Part shown: positions 42,806 to 52,286 of the stretch, in pieces | Layout: each line of letters starts with the position of its first letter | Numbering within the stretch: position 1 is the stretch's first letter | Assembly: GCA_947457255.1 (NCBI GenBank) | Contig: CANGUZ010000004.1 | Location: forward strand, 1 to 64,000 | DNA length: 64,000 nt | Reading direction: 5' to 3' | Source: Flavobacteriaceae bacterium | Lineage (GTDB): Bacteria; Bacteroidota; Bacteroidia; Flavobacteriales; Flavobacteriaceae | Notes under the pieces: model-generated | Databases searched by the model: none | Seen by the model: the letters and a program-made list of their open reading frames with translations, nothing else | What the model was told of the DNA's origin: nothing | Program-made: the position numbers and the translations under genes

Positions 42806-42877
42806 GATTAAAAATAGGCTGTATCAAATTAATGATTTAATGCAATTTGAATTGCAATTTTACAAAGTTTTGAAAGA

Positions 42878-42916
42878 ATTGTACAACATCACTTTTATAG
42901 AATAACACGAAATTTA
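42878..42916 (+). promoter_or_regulatory. Candidate regulon promoter, site 2, upstream of DUF4832 protein
   Basis: ATTGTACAACA - N24 - TTTA. Confidence 0.42.
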
Positions 42917-42976
42917 CTAATACGTAAAATACTGAAATTCAGTATACTAAATCATTTAATTCTTAATAATTGTATC

Positions 42977-44473
42977 ATGAAAAAAGCATTACTTTTATTG
43001 TTATTCATTGTGGGAACAGTGCAATCACAGACGGTTAATTATACGGCCAACACCGTTAATTTTTGTAATCCTGAAAGAGGATTTTATAAATATACCATAG
43101 GCAGGAGTTTAGGTACTTTTTCACCTTTAGTACAAACTACGCTGCTTGGGTATCGCAATACAGATAAAGTTACATTAATCCTAAGAATGTATTCTTTAGA
43201 CGCTTTTAAAACCACTCCTATTTCAGCTGATTTTTTAAGTAAAATAGAAAATGATTTCGCTATTATGAGAAGCTCTGGCGTAAAATGTGTTTTGAGATTT
43301 CGATATACTGATGTTGATGGCGAAGATGCCACAAAAGCTCAGATCATAGCTCATATCGAACAATTGATGGCTGTTACTATTCCAAATCAAGATGTGATTT
43401 CTTCTGTTTCTGCTGGTTTTATTGGCCAATATGGCGAATGGTATAAAAGCAATAATTTTGGTACTGAAAATCTTACGGCTCAAAATTTAATCGATAGAAA
43501 AGAAATTGGACTCAAAATTATGGAACTTGCTCCAGATAGAATGGTTGCTTTTAGAACTCCTTTTATACAAAGAAGTATAGCTGGTAACACCCCTATAGTA
43601 GTATCTAATGCTTATGACGGAAGTATTAAATCACGAATTGCTTTACACAATGATGCGGTTTTATCTAGCGATTCAGATTATGGAACCTATACCAATACCG
43701 CGACCGATTACCCCTATTTAGAGGCGCAATCTAAATATACTTATAGTGGCGGAGAATCGAATGATTTAGATCCTACCTACTCCAATTGTACCAATGCTTT
43801 ATATACACTAGATCGATTTCATTACAACTATCTTAACTCAGGTTATTTCCCAGCAGTACTTACCCTTTGGAAAGATGAAGGTTGCTTTAACGAAATTCAA
43901 AGACGATTAGGATATCGCTATGAATTAATCTCATCAACAATTACCAATAATAATCTAAGTATCAATTTTAGAAATGTAGGCTTTGCCAATTTATTTAATG
44001 AGCGAAATGCCTACATCGTTTTTAGAAATTTTAATACTGGTGACGAACACACCTCGCAATTAAATACGGATCCTAGACTTTGGCGCGCTGGCACTTCAAA
44101 TCAACTTGTTAAAAACTTAACAGATGTAAATCTTCCGGGCGGGAACTATCACCTTTTTCTAAACGTTCCAGACAAAGTAATAGCAGGACCATTAAATGCC
44201 ATTCAATTTGCTAACAATAATGTTTGGGAACCTATAAAAGGCTATAACGATTTGAAACAAATGTATGTAGTTGCCAATTTAGGAACGACAGCTTTTATTG
44301 AAAACAACACCCTAATGGTTCCTAATTTAAATGACTATAAGGTACACCTTTTCGATTTAACAGGAAGATTGGTGTCCAATTCGCGTGATGTTTCTAATCT
44401 GCAAAAGGCCGTTTACATTCTAAAAATTCAATCGGACAAAGTCAATTTTACTCAGAAAATATTCAAACAATAA
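42977..44473 (+). CDS. Secreted DUF4832/DUF4874-type protein with T9SS-type C-terminal sorting domain
   Basis: NFCNPERGFYKYTIG..., GQYGEWY; C-terminal VHLFDLTGRLV...YILKIQSDKVNFTQKIFKQ. Confidence 0.8.
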   Translation: MKKALLLLLFIVGTVQSQTVNYTANTVNFCNPERGFYKYTIGRSLGTFSPLVQTTLLGYRNTDKVTLILRMYSLDAFKTTPISADFLSKIENDFAIMRSSGVKCVLRFRYTDVDGEDATKAQIIAHIEQLMAVTIPNQDVISSVSAGFIGQYGEWYKSNNFGTENLTAQNLIDRKEIGLKIMELAPDRMVAFRTPFIQRSIAGNTPIVVSNAYDGSIKSRIALHNDAVLSSDSDYGTYTNTATDYPYLEAQSKYTYSGGESNDLDPTYSNCTNALYTLDRFHYNYLNSGYFPAVLTLWKDEGCFNEIQRRLGYRYELISSTITNNNLSINFRNVGFANLFNERNAYIVFRNFNTGDEHTSQLNTDPRLWRAGTSNQLVKNLTDVNLPGGNYHLFLNVPDKVIAGPLNAIQFANNNVWEPIKGYNDLKQMYVVANLGTTAFIENNTLMVPNLNDYKVHLFDLTGRLVSNSRDVSNLQKAVYILKIQSDKVNFTQKIFKQ

Positions 44474-44511
44474 GAAAATCTTAAAGAATAATTATACAAG
44501 AGTAAATACAA

Positions 44512-44550
44512 ATAGTATAACATTTAAAATCGAATGTTGAAATAGATTTA
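44512..44550 (+). promoter_or_regulatory. Candidate regulon promoter, site 3, upstream of 44595 lipoprotein
   Basis: ATAGTATAACA - N24 - TTTA (TAGATTTA). Confidence 0.48.
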
Positions 44551-44594
44551 CATCACATATTTAAACTGAATTAAATATCTAAAACAAACAAATT

Positions 44595-45269
44595 ATGACT
44601 AAAAATGTATTAAAAATAGGATTGCTCACGGTAATCCTTATCGGAACTTTTTCTTGTAAAAACAAAGAAAATGAACTGGCTGAACGACGTATTAGTGCAT
44701 TAGAATCGTATATCGATTCGCTAAAAACAGTTTCCTCTGAAGACATGGAGAAAAATTGGGATAACATTGCTGCCGATTATGACAGAAAAAATATGGAAGC
44801 AAGTGAGGCTCTTGCTAGCGCTGATGAAAAAACGAAGAATTCTTCAACAGCAAGAGTGGATGCTTCTGCTGCTAAATATGATGAATTTAAAGTTAGCATT
44901 CAAACCAAAGTTGCAGCTAATGAGACAGCAAAAAATCCTTCTCAATTTTTAAGAGACCGATTGTTTGGAGCCGGAAAAATTGGAAATGATATGAGCTTTG
45001 CTTGGGTCAATAAAGATAATATTCTCGATGTATACGATAAATTCTTCGAATCATACAAAGAAAACAAAGGCGATTTCTCTCGGGAAGATTATGATGAAAT
45101 TAAATTGATGTATGAAGCCCTGGATAGCCGAAAAAACACGGTTGAAAAAGAAGGTTTATCAGGATCTGATAATGGTAAAATTGCTTCTATCAAATTTAAA
45201 TTTGGTCCTATGTTTAAAGCAAACAGAATGGGTGCTAAAAGTAGAGAAACATCAGAAGCTAAAGAATAA
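44595..45269 (+). CDS. Lipoprotein, hypothetical
   Basis: 224 aa; lipobox GTFSCKN; helical charged body. Confidence 0.75.
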   Translation: MTKNVLKIGLLTVILIGTFSCKNKENELAERRISALESYIDSLKTVSSEDMEKNWDNIAADYDRKNMEASEALASADEKTKNSSTARVDASAAKYDEFKVSIQTKVAANETAKNPSQFLRDRLFGAGKIGNDMSFAWVNKDNILDVYDKFFESYKENKGDFSREDYDEIKLMYEALDSRKNTVEKEGLSGSDNGKIASIKFKFGPMFKANRMGAKSRETSEAKE

Positions 45270-45290
45270 TTAGTTGACATTAATTATTTT

Positions 45291-45326
45291 ACAAAAAAGA
45301 CAATCAGCAATGGTTGTCTTTTTTGT
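45291..45326 (+). terminator. Intrinsic terminator
   Basis: ACAAAAAAGACAA-loop-TTGTCTTTTTTGT. Confidence 0.82.
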
Positions 45327-45364
45327 ATTAATAAAAGCTAAGAATAATACAACATCTAAAAAAA

Positions 45365-45403
45365 GTTATATAACACATTTATATGCGCTGTGTTCGACCT
45401 TTA
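45365..45403 (+). promoter_or_regulatory. Candidate regulon promoter, site 4, upstream of GH130 operon
   Basis: Perfect palindrome GTTATATAAC + A - N24 - TTTA. Confidence 0.58.
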
Positions 45404-45441
45404 TAAGTAATGAAATAGTAAAAATAATAACCTAGAATATC

Positions 45442-46476
45442 ATGATAAAGGTAAAAAAAGAAGGAATAATTATAAACAAAACTACACTGCCATTTGAAAA
45501 TGAAGGGGTTTTAAATCCGGCAGCAATTCGAGAAGACAATTTTGTACATCTACTATATCGAGCTGTTAGTGAGGGCAATCACTCCAGTATTGGGTATTGC
45601 CGTTTAGATGGACCAATGAAAATAGAGGTCAGAAATGAGCAACCCATTTTAATTCCGGAGTTTGATTATGAAAGTCACGGCATGGAAGACCCAAGAATTG
45701 TGAAAATTGAAGGAGTCTATTATATGACCTATACCGCTTTTGATGGTGTAAATGCATTGGGATGCTTGGCAACATCAACCGATTTAATTCATTTTGAAAA
45801 GAAAGGAATAATCGTTCCTGAAATCACCTACGAAGAATTTAATGCACTAGCCGAAACCAACGATTCCATCCATGAAAAGTACTTTCGTTTCAATGAACAC
45901 AGAGGAATTTTAGAAAAAGATGGCATAAAGATGCTCGTTTGGGACAAAAATGTGATTCTCTTTCCTAGAAAGATAAATGGAAAATTTTATTTCATGCATC
46001 GCATTCGACCTGAAAGCCAAATTGTTCTTGGCATTGAAAAGTTCGAAGATTTAACGCCTGAATATTGGAAAAAATATTTTCTGAGCTACAATGATTATAT
46101 TTTCCTTTCTCCTAAATACGATCATGAAATCAGTTATTTAGGTGGCGGTTGTCCTCCAATTGAAACGCCTCAAGGTTGGTTGATAATTTATCATGGTGTA
46201 CATGACAGTGCAGAAGGTTATGTGTATTCGGCTTGCGCAGCTTTATTCGATTTAGAAGATCCGCTTATAGAAATTGCTCGATTACCCTATCCTTTATTTC
46301 AACCACAATTTTCTTGGGAATTAAAAGGAGAAGTTAATAATGTTTGCTTCCCTACTGGAGCCGTTGTCTTTGAAGACCGATTATACATCTATTACGGTGC
46401 TGCCGACGAAAGAATTGCTTGTGCTTCTGTACAATTATCTGAATTATTAAATGAATTAGTATCCAACAAAAAATAA
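45442..46476 (+). CDS. Glycoside hydrolase family 130-like (mannosidase/phosphorylase)
   Basis: Five-bladed propeller-type motifs: GMEDPRIVKIEGVYYMTYTAFDG, NEHRG, MHRIRP, YHGVHDSAEGYVYSACAALFDLEDP. Confidence 0.85.
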   Translation: MIKVKKEGIIINKTTLPFENEGVLNPAAIREDNFVHLLYRAVSEGNHSSIGYCRLDGPMKIEVRNEQPILIPEFDYESHGMEDPRIVKIEGVYYMTYTAFDGVNALGCLATSTDLIHFEKKGIIVPEITYEEFNALAETNDSIHEKYFRFNEHRGILEKDGIKMLVWDKNVILFPRKINGKFYFMHRIRPESQIVLGIEKFEDLTPEYWKKYFLSYNDYIFLSPKYDHEISYLGGGCPPIETPQGWLIIYHGVHDSAEGYVYSACAALFDLEDPLIEIARLPYPLFQPQFSWELKGEVNNVCFPTGAVVFEDRLYIYYGAADERIACASVQLSELLNELVSNKK

Positions 46477-46477
46477 C

Positions 46478-48856
46478 ATGAAAAATAAAACAATCACTGG
46501 CGCGCATTTGGATTCTATATTGTATAACAATGTTATAAATAAGAGTTACTCCAATTTTAATTTAAAAAAAAACGAATCTAAACTCCCAGAAATTTTATTT
46601 ATTTCCTCATTTCCGCCACGCGAATGTGGCATTGCAACCTATACTGAGGATTTAATTTTTGCTTTGAATAATAAATTTAAAAAATCATTTCAACTTACTA
46701 TTGCTGCTTTAGAATTAGAGTCAGATACAAACAATTATGTTGACACTATAGACTATATTTTAAAAACAGATAACAAGTATTTCTATTTAAAATTAGCTCA
46801 TGATATCAATGAAAACAATGCTATTCGAATTATAGTTATTGAACACGAATTTGGGTTATTTAGAACCAACGAATCCGATTTCAACCAAATGCTCAAAAAA
46901 ATTGAAAAACCAATAGTTATAGCTTTTCACACTGTTTTACCCAGACCTACTTTAGAACTTCAAAAAATGATTTCAACAATAGATGAATCAGTCGATTCGT
47001 TTGTTGTAATGACACAATCAGCAGCAAAAATTTTAACGGATGAATACCATATTGATACCGATAAGATCACTGTCATTGCTCACGGAACACATTTGGTTGA
47101 ACATTCAAATAAGGATATTTTAAAAGAAAAATACCAGCTTACTGGCCGAAAAATAATTTCAACTTTTGGACTTTTGAGTTCAGGAAAATGTATAGAAACT
47201 TCCATCAGTGCCCTACAAACTATTGTAAAAAAAGAGCCTAATGTGTTGTTCTTGGTCATCGGAAAAACCCATCCAACCGTTGTAAAAAATGAAGGAGAAA
47301 GCTACAGAGAAAGCTTGCAAAAAACGATAACAGAGTTGCATTTAGAAAAGAATGTACTATTTATTAATCAATATTTGCCACTCGACAAATTATTAGAGTA
47401 TTTGCAACTAACTGATATTTATCTATTCACTTCAAAAGATAGAAATCAAGCTGTAAGCGGAACATTTTCGTATGCAATAAGTTGTGGTTGTCCCATTATT
47501 TCAACACCTATTCCTCATGCTTTAGAAGTTTTACGAAACGGCACTGGAATCATTGTCGATTTTGAAAATCCGCAACAATTAGCGCAACAAGTACTTAAAT
47601 TATTGAATGATGAACAATTACGAAAAAGTATTTCAGCAAACGGAATACACAAATTAGCACCAACAGCTTGGGAAAATTCAGCTATAGCTCACGCACAATT
47701 ATTCAAAAAAATCAGCGATGAAATTATATTAAGATATACGTTACCTAAAATTAATTTAAAGCATTTCAAAAATTTAACAACTCCATTTGGGATGATTCAG
47801 TTTTCAGTAATCAATCAACCCAATCTCGATTCAGGGTATACACTTGATGATAATGCGCGAGCATTAGTTGCTATTTGCCAGCATTTTGAATTAACGAATG
47901 ATACAGACGATTTAGAATACATAATGTTGTATTATAAATTTATTAAACATTGCCTACAAACAGAAGGCTATTTCTTAAACTATGTTGATGAAAACAGAAA
48001 ATTCACTACTCAAAACAACGAAAATCTTGCTGACGCCAATGGAAGAGCGATTTGGGCTCTTGGGTATTTAATCTCTATAAGCGATTTGTTACCAAAAGAT
48101 TTGTGCCCAGATTTACAAATTACAATGCAAAAATCACTTATTTGTGTCGACAAAATTCATTCACCTCGAGCAATTTCATTTATAATTAAAGGTCTTTATT
48201 ATAGCAACAAACACAGTAAAAAATTTTTTAGCACAATGACTATCGAATATTTAGCCAACCGATTGGTGCAAATGTTCCGACATGAATCAAAGCCAAACTG
48301 GGAATGGTTTGAAAGCTATTTAACCTATGGCAATAGCACATTACCTGAAGCCATGTTGTGTGCCTATCAGGAAACTGGAAATGTGATTTATCGTGACATT
48401 GCGAAAAAGTCATTTGAATTCTTATTGTCTAAAATTTTTACAGAAACCCAAATCAAAGTAGTTTCTAATAAAGGCTGGATGTCTAATCATTCTAAAAAAA
48501 ATCAAACTCAAATTGGTGGCGAACAGCCTATTGATGTTGCGTATACAATTATTGCCTTGAGCCAATTTTATGAAGTGTACAACGATACTGCCTATTTACA
48601 AAAAATGGAATTGGCTTTCAGTTGGTTTTTGGGTAATAATCATTTACAAAAAATCATATACAATCCTTGTACAGGGGGCTGTTATGACGGGTTGGAGACA
48701 GACTATGTCAATTTAAATCAGGGTGCTGAATCTACCGTAAGTTACTTGATGGCTAGACTAAAAATGGAAAAATATTTTAATACCAAACTTGCTGTATCCT
48801 TTCGGAAACCTAAATTTAAAACACAAACAATTTATAGACAAGAAATTCCTAATTAA
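46478..48856 (+). CDS. Fusion protein: GT4 glycosyltransferase plus C-terminal (alpha/alpha) glycosidase-like domain
   Basis: FPPRECGIATYTEDL, GKTHPTV; C-terminal LDDNARALVAICQHFE...GGCYDGL. Confidence 0.82.
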   Translation: MKNKTITGAHLDSILYNNVINKSYSNFNLKKNESKLPEILFISSFPPRECGIATYTEDLIFALNNKFKKSFQLTIAALELESDTNNYVDTIDYILKTDNKYFYLKLAHDINENNAIRIIVIEHEFGLFRTNESDFNQMLKKIEKPIVIAFHTVLPRPTLELQKMISTIDESVDSFVVMTQSAAKILTDEYHIDTDKITVIAHGTHLVEHSNKDILKEKYQLTGRKIISTFGLLSSGKCIETSISALQTIVKKEPNVLFLVIGKTHPTVVKNEGESYRESLQKTITELHLEKNVLFINQYLPLDKLLEYLQLTDIYLFTSKDRNQAVSGTFSYAISCGCPIISTPIPHALEVLRNGTGIIVDFENPQQLAQQVLKLLNDEQLRKSISANGIHKLAPTAWENSAIAHAQLFKKISDEIILRYTLPKINLKHFKNLTTPFGMIQFSVINQPNLDSGYTLDDNARALVAICQHFELTNDTDDLEYIMLYYKFIKHCLQTEGYFLNYVDENRKFTTQNNENLADANGRAIWALGYLISISDLLPKDLCPDLQITMQKSLICVDKIHSPRAISFIIKGLYYSNKHSKKFFSTMTIEYLANRLVQMFRHESKPNWEWFESYLTYGNSTLPEAMLCAYQETGNVIYRDIAKKSFEFLLSKIFTETQIKVVSNKGWMSNHSKKNQTQIGGEQPIDVAYTIIALSQFYEVYNDTAYLQKMELAFSWFLGNNHLQKIIYNPCTGGCYDGLETDYVNLNQGAESTVSYLMARLKMEKYFNTKLAVSFRKPKFKTQTIYRQEIPN

Positions 48857-48864
48857 TAACTATT

Positions 48865-49014
48865 ATGAACACTAAAAAAGTACACCTCTTCACTCCCAAA
48901 AAAAGTGATGCAAAGAAAAAAATGGAAGCTACAAATTCTAAAACAAAATCGAATAATTCCAAACAAAATATTCGAAAAAAGTGGAATGAATTAGGCGATA
49001 ACGATTCACTTTAA
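48865..49014 (+). CDS. Small basic hypothetical protein (49 aa)
   Basis: MNTKKVHLFTPKKSDAKKKMEATNSKTKSNNSKQNIRKKWNELGDNDSL; fits the short gap in the operon; below ORF-track cutoff. Confidence 0.5.
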   Translation: MNTKKVHLFTPKKSDAKKKMEATNSKTKSNNSKQNIRKKWNELGDNDSL

Positions 49015-49026
49015 AATGTAAAAAGT

Positions 49027-49515
49027 ATGACAAATCAAACCCAAAACCTATTTATTGTTGAAGATGATCAAGAAAATTCGTTGAAACTGCATGAATTTCT
49101 CGAAAAAAGATTCGGAACAATTTATACCATTTTTACTTATACCAACGCTGTTCAAGCATTAACTAAAGTCGATGAAAACACCAGTGTAATTGTTTTAGAC
49201 TACAATTACTTTGGAGAAGAAGGCACAAAGATTGTCAATTTCATTAAGAATATCAACAATAAAACTAAAGTAATAATTCTATCCAATAACGAAGATATTG
49301 GTGCAACAATAGACTCTTACAAAATCGAAGACAATGCATATTTATCGAAAGGCAAAGGCATTAAAAAGAAATTGAATACAACAATATTTAAAATAATTGC
49401 TTATCCAGCAAATTATTTACAAGAAAGATATAGTCTTAGTCAAGCATTTGTTTACACGGTTTTTGTATTTATTTTATTTAGCCTAATTATTTTTATTGGA
49501 ATGCAAATTTTATAA
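49027..49515 (+). CDS. Response-regulator receiver domain with C-terminal transmembrane helix
   Basis: LFIVEDDQENSLKL...VIVLDYNYFGEEG...VIILSNN...YLSKGKG; tail AFVYTVFVFILFSLIIFIGMQIL. Confidence 0.82.
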   Translation: MTNQTQNLFIVEDDQENSLKLHEFLEKRFGTIYTIFTYTNAVQALTKVDENTSVIVLDYNYFGEEGTKIVNFIKNINNKTKVIILSNNEDIGATIDSYKIEDNAYLSKGKGIKKKLNTTIFKIIAYPANYLQERYSLSQAFVYTVFVFILFSLIIFIGMQIL

Positions 49516-49545
49516 AACCTAATAATTTTATAAATGATTGATATA

Positions 49546-49584
49546 TTTATATAACATATTAAAAATCAATATTTAGCAACTTTG
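49546..49584 (+). promoter_or_regulatory. Candidate regulon promoter, site 5, upstream of BON-Dps-OsmC operon
   Basis: TTTATATAACA - N24 - TTTG. Confidence 0.55.
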
Positions 49585-49610
49585 CAATTGAATTTAAAAT
49601 TCAAATAAAA

Positions 49611-49826
49611 ATGAACACCGATAAAGTATTAAAAAAAAAATTTGAAAACAATTTAGACAGGAATTCGATAACTAATTCTATCGCAATAAAGGTTTTAGGT
49701 TCAGAAATTACACTTCAAGGAATGGTAAATTCATACGATGAAAAGATAAAAATTGAATCAATTGCTTGGAACACCTTTGGGATAAACGCTGTAAACAATG
49801 AGTTGTCAATCTATAATGAAAATTAG
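49611..49826 (+). CDS. BON domain protein
   Basis: IAIKVLGSEITLQGMVNSYDEKIKIESIAWNTFGINAVNNELSI. Confidence 0.8.
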   Translation: MNTDKVLKKKFENNLDRNSITNSIAIKVLGSEITLQGMVNSYDEKIKIESIAWNTFGINAVNNELSIYNEN

Positions 49827-49831
49827 AAATA

Positions 49832-50086
49832 ATGGTATTAAATGAACATATTTTAAATATAATTAACAGTTATGAAACAAATAAATATTGTAGTGAATAT
49901 GTAAAAGAATTAATGTTGAATTATAACTCCGAAAAGAATTTAAACCTGTTATTACCCAAAATGATTTTAAATGCTAAATCTCCAGAAATCGCTAATTTAT
50001 TTACAAAACACCTAAAATTTACAAGAGAACATTTAGTAGCAATGGAAGCCCTTTTTATGAATATTGAAAAACCCTTAAAAACCTAA
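49832..50086 (+). CDS. Small hypothetical protein
   Basis: 84 aa in tight operon context. Confidence 0.6.
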   Translation: MVLNEHILNIINSYETNKYCSEYVKELMLNYNSEKNLNLLLPKMILNAKSPEIANLFTKHLKFTREHLVAMEALFMNIEKPLKT

Positions 50087-50090
50087 AAAC

Positions 50091-50564
50091 ATGATACCAA
50101 AAATTGGAATATCTGAAATTAATTTAAAAAAAAGCATAAGCTTATTATCTATCATCTTGTCAGACGAAATGACTTTGTACATTAAAACTAGAAAGTTTCA
50201 CTGGAATGTTGCCGGGGAGAGTTTTATGGAGCTGCACAAACTTTTCGAATCACAATATACTGAATTAGAAATTATTATAGATGAAGTTGCCGAACGAATT
50301 AACAAATTAGGAGGCAAGACCATAGGAACAATGAACGAATTTACTTTGCTTTCTCGGATTGTAGAACATCCAAATAAATATCCTGTTAAGAAAGAAATGC
50401 TATCAGAGTTATTGTCTGATCACGAAATGATAATTTCTGAATTGCGCAAAGATATTGATGTTTGTGCAGAAGAATGTCACGATGTAGGAAGTGCCGATTT
50501 GCTAACAGGATTTTTACAACAACATGAAAGTATTGCATGGATATTACGAAGATATTTGAGCTAA
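50091..50564 (+). CDS. dps: Dps-family ferritin-like DNA-protection protein
   Basis: LSDEMTLYIKTRKFHWNVAGESFMELHKLFESQYTELEIIIDEVAERI. Confidence 0.92.
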   Translation: MIPKIGISEINLKKSISLLSIILSDEMTLYIKTRKFHWNVAGESFMELHKLFESQYTELEIIIDEVAERINKLGGKTIGTMNEFTLLSRIVEHPNKYPVKKEMLSELLSDHEMIISELRKDIDVCAEECHDVGSADLLTGFLQQHESIAWILRRYLS

Positions 50565-50584
50565 CATTTAAAATTTTAACGATT

Positions 50585-50809
50585 ATGCACTACGAAAATT
50601 ATTATTGGGGAATGAATCTTATTTGGTGGGCTTTATGGATAATCCTATTGTTTTGGATTTTCGTAATCCCCTATGACATTCCTGGTCAAAAACGCAAAAA
50701 GGACTCTGCTTTTGATATTTTAAATAAGCGATACGCAAACGGAGACATATCAATTGCTAAATACAAGAGTAAAAGAAAAAATATAGAAGAAAAATTACAT
50801 GATATTTAA
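50585..50809 (+). CDS. SHOCT-domain membrane protein
   Basis: MHYENYYWGMNLIWWALWIILLFWIFV...DILNKRYANGDISIAKYKSKRKNIEE. Confidence 0.8.
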   Translation: MHYENYYWGMNLIWWALWIILLFWIFVIPYDIPGQKRKKDSAFDILNKRYANGDISIAKYKSKRKNIEEKLHDI

Positions 50810-50820
50810 TTTTTAATAAA

Positions 50821-51159
50821 ATGGCAAAAGAAAAATTTCCGAAAGCTTCAAATGAGCTATTAGACAACAAAGACGGCTATCCCAAATATCCTGAAAGCGA
50901 AGACATTTATAACAAATTTGACAAAGAATTTGATATCGATCCCGAGAATACTGCCAAGAAAAAAGACATCATCAAAATTGATACGAATCCAACTTGGAAT
51001 GAAAAAAATTTTAACCAAGATAAATCAGGAAGCGATTTAGACATTCCGGGTTCAGAGCTTGACGATGAAGCAGAAAATAATGGCAACGAAGATGAGGAGA
51101 ATAATTTTTATAGCATTGGAGGCGATAACCATAACGATTTAGAAGAAGACAAAGCGTAA
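50821..51159 (+). CDS. Acidic hypothetical protein
   Basis: 112 aa, Asp/Glu/Asn-rich, operonic. Confidence 0.65.
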   Translation: MAKEKFPKASNELLDNKDGYPKYPESEDIYNKFDKEFDIDPENTAKKKDIIKIDTNPTWNEKNFNQDKSGSDLDIPGSELDDEAENNGNEDEENNFYSIGGDNHNDLEEDKA

Positions 51160-51170
51160 AAAAATAAAAA

Positions 51171-51587
51171 ATGATACGAACAGCAAAAGCCCATTGGGAG
51201 GGAAATCTCAAAGAAGGAAAAGGAACATTATCAACTCAAAGTGGTGTTCTAGAAAGTACAAATTACAGTTTCAAAACCCGTTTTGAAGAAAGTACAAAAG
51301 GAACCAATCCAGAGGAATTATTGGCTGCCGCTCACGCAGGATGCTTTACTATGGCAGTTTCTTCCATGTTACATGCAAAAGGATTTATAGCTGATAAATT
51401 AGACACCGAAGCCACACTCACCATGGAAGCATTGAAGATTACAGGAATTCATTTGAATATTGCTGGAGTTATACAAGGAATTACAGCCAAAGAATTCTCT
51501 ATAATTACAAAAGATGCGGAGAGAAATTGCCTAATATCTAAAGTTTTGAATATCCCAATAACGTCTGAGGTACATTTTGAAATTTAA
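51171..51587 (+). CDS. osmC: OsmC-family peroxiredoxin
   Basis: TNPEELLAAAHAGCFTMAVSSMLHAKGF; CLISKVLNIPITSEVHFEI. Confidence 0.92.
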   Translation: MIRTAKAHWEGNLKEGKGTLSTQSGVLESTNYSFKTRFEESTKGTNPEELLAAAHAGCFTMAVSSMLHAKGFIADKLDTEATLTMEALKITGIHLNIAGVIQGITAKEFSIITKDAERNCLISKVLNIPITSEVHFEI

Positions 51588-51602
51588 AACACCTAAAATG
51601 AA
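51530..51602 (+). repeat. Copy 1 of duplicated osmC 3' end + intergenic + next ATG
   Basis: cctaatatctaaagttttgaatatcccaataacgtctgaggtacattttgaaatttaaaacacctaaaatg. Confidence 0.9.
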
Positions 51603-52176
51603 AAATATAATTTTTGCGCTAACACTGGTACTTGCAGGACTAAATTATTCCGAAGCACAAAATACCGATTTCAGGATTTTTAATTGGGGAGACCCAATAC
51701 AAAAAGTGAAATCTGAAGAAAAGGCAAAGTTCTATGCGGCTAAAAACGGAGATGAACTGATGTATGATGATAAACTTGGAGGCTCTAAGTTTAAAGTACT
51801 TTTTATATTCAATGAGAATAACAAACTCATTAGCGGCACCTATATTTTCGCCAAAGAATACAGCAATACAGAACTTTATTACCAGGATTACAGTGTGTTT
51901 TTAAAATTACTTAAAGAAAAATACGGAAACCCTACCAATGAAAAAGAAACATGGAATACAGTAGATCCCTTGTATGATAAAGCCAATAAAAGACAAGCCA
52001 TCTCAGATAAAAACCTTAATCTTTATGCCGTTTGGGATACTGAAAGAACCACTATAAAAATTACCTTAATCAGTATCGGAAATGAAATTCCAAGCATGCA
52101 AATACATTACACCGCATCAGTATTAAATGACTTTAAAAGTCAAATCGATTTAAAAGAAGCGCTGGATAAGTTGTAG
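51598..52176 (+). CDS. Secreted hypothetical protein
   Basis: MKNIIFALTLVLAGLNYSEAQ signal peptide; 193 aa. Confidence 0.7.
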   Translation: MKNIIFALTLVLAGLNYSEAQNTDFRIFNWGDPIQKVKSEEKAKFYAAKNGDELMYDDKLGGSKFKVLFIFNENNKLISGTYIFAKEYSNTELYYQDYSVFLKLLKEKYGNPTNEKETWNTVDPLYDKANKRQAISDKNLNLYAVWDTERTTIKITLISIGNEIPSMQIHYTASVLNDFKSQIDLKEALDKL

Positions 52177-52214
52177 AAAATATTCTTTTAACTACAAAAA
52201 AAGCCAACACTCCC

Positions 52215-52286
52215 CCTAATATCTAAAGTTTAAAACATACCAATAACGTCAGAAGTACATTTTGAAATTAAAAAAACATAAAATGA
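52215..52286 (+). repeat. Copy 2 (decayed) of osmC 3' end, immediately upstream of PfpI gene
   Basis: cctaatatctaaagtttaaaacataccaataacgtcagaagtacattttgaaattaaaaaaacataaaatg; would encode LISKV*..IPITSEVHFEI. Confidence 0.9.
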
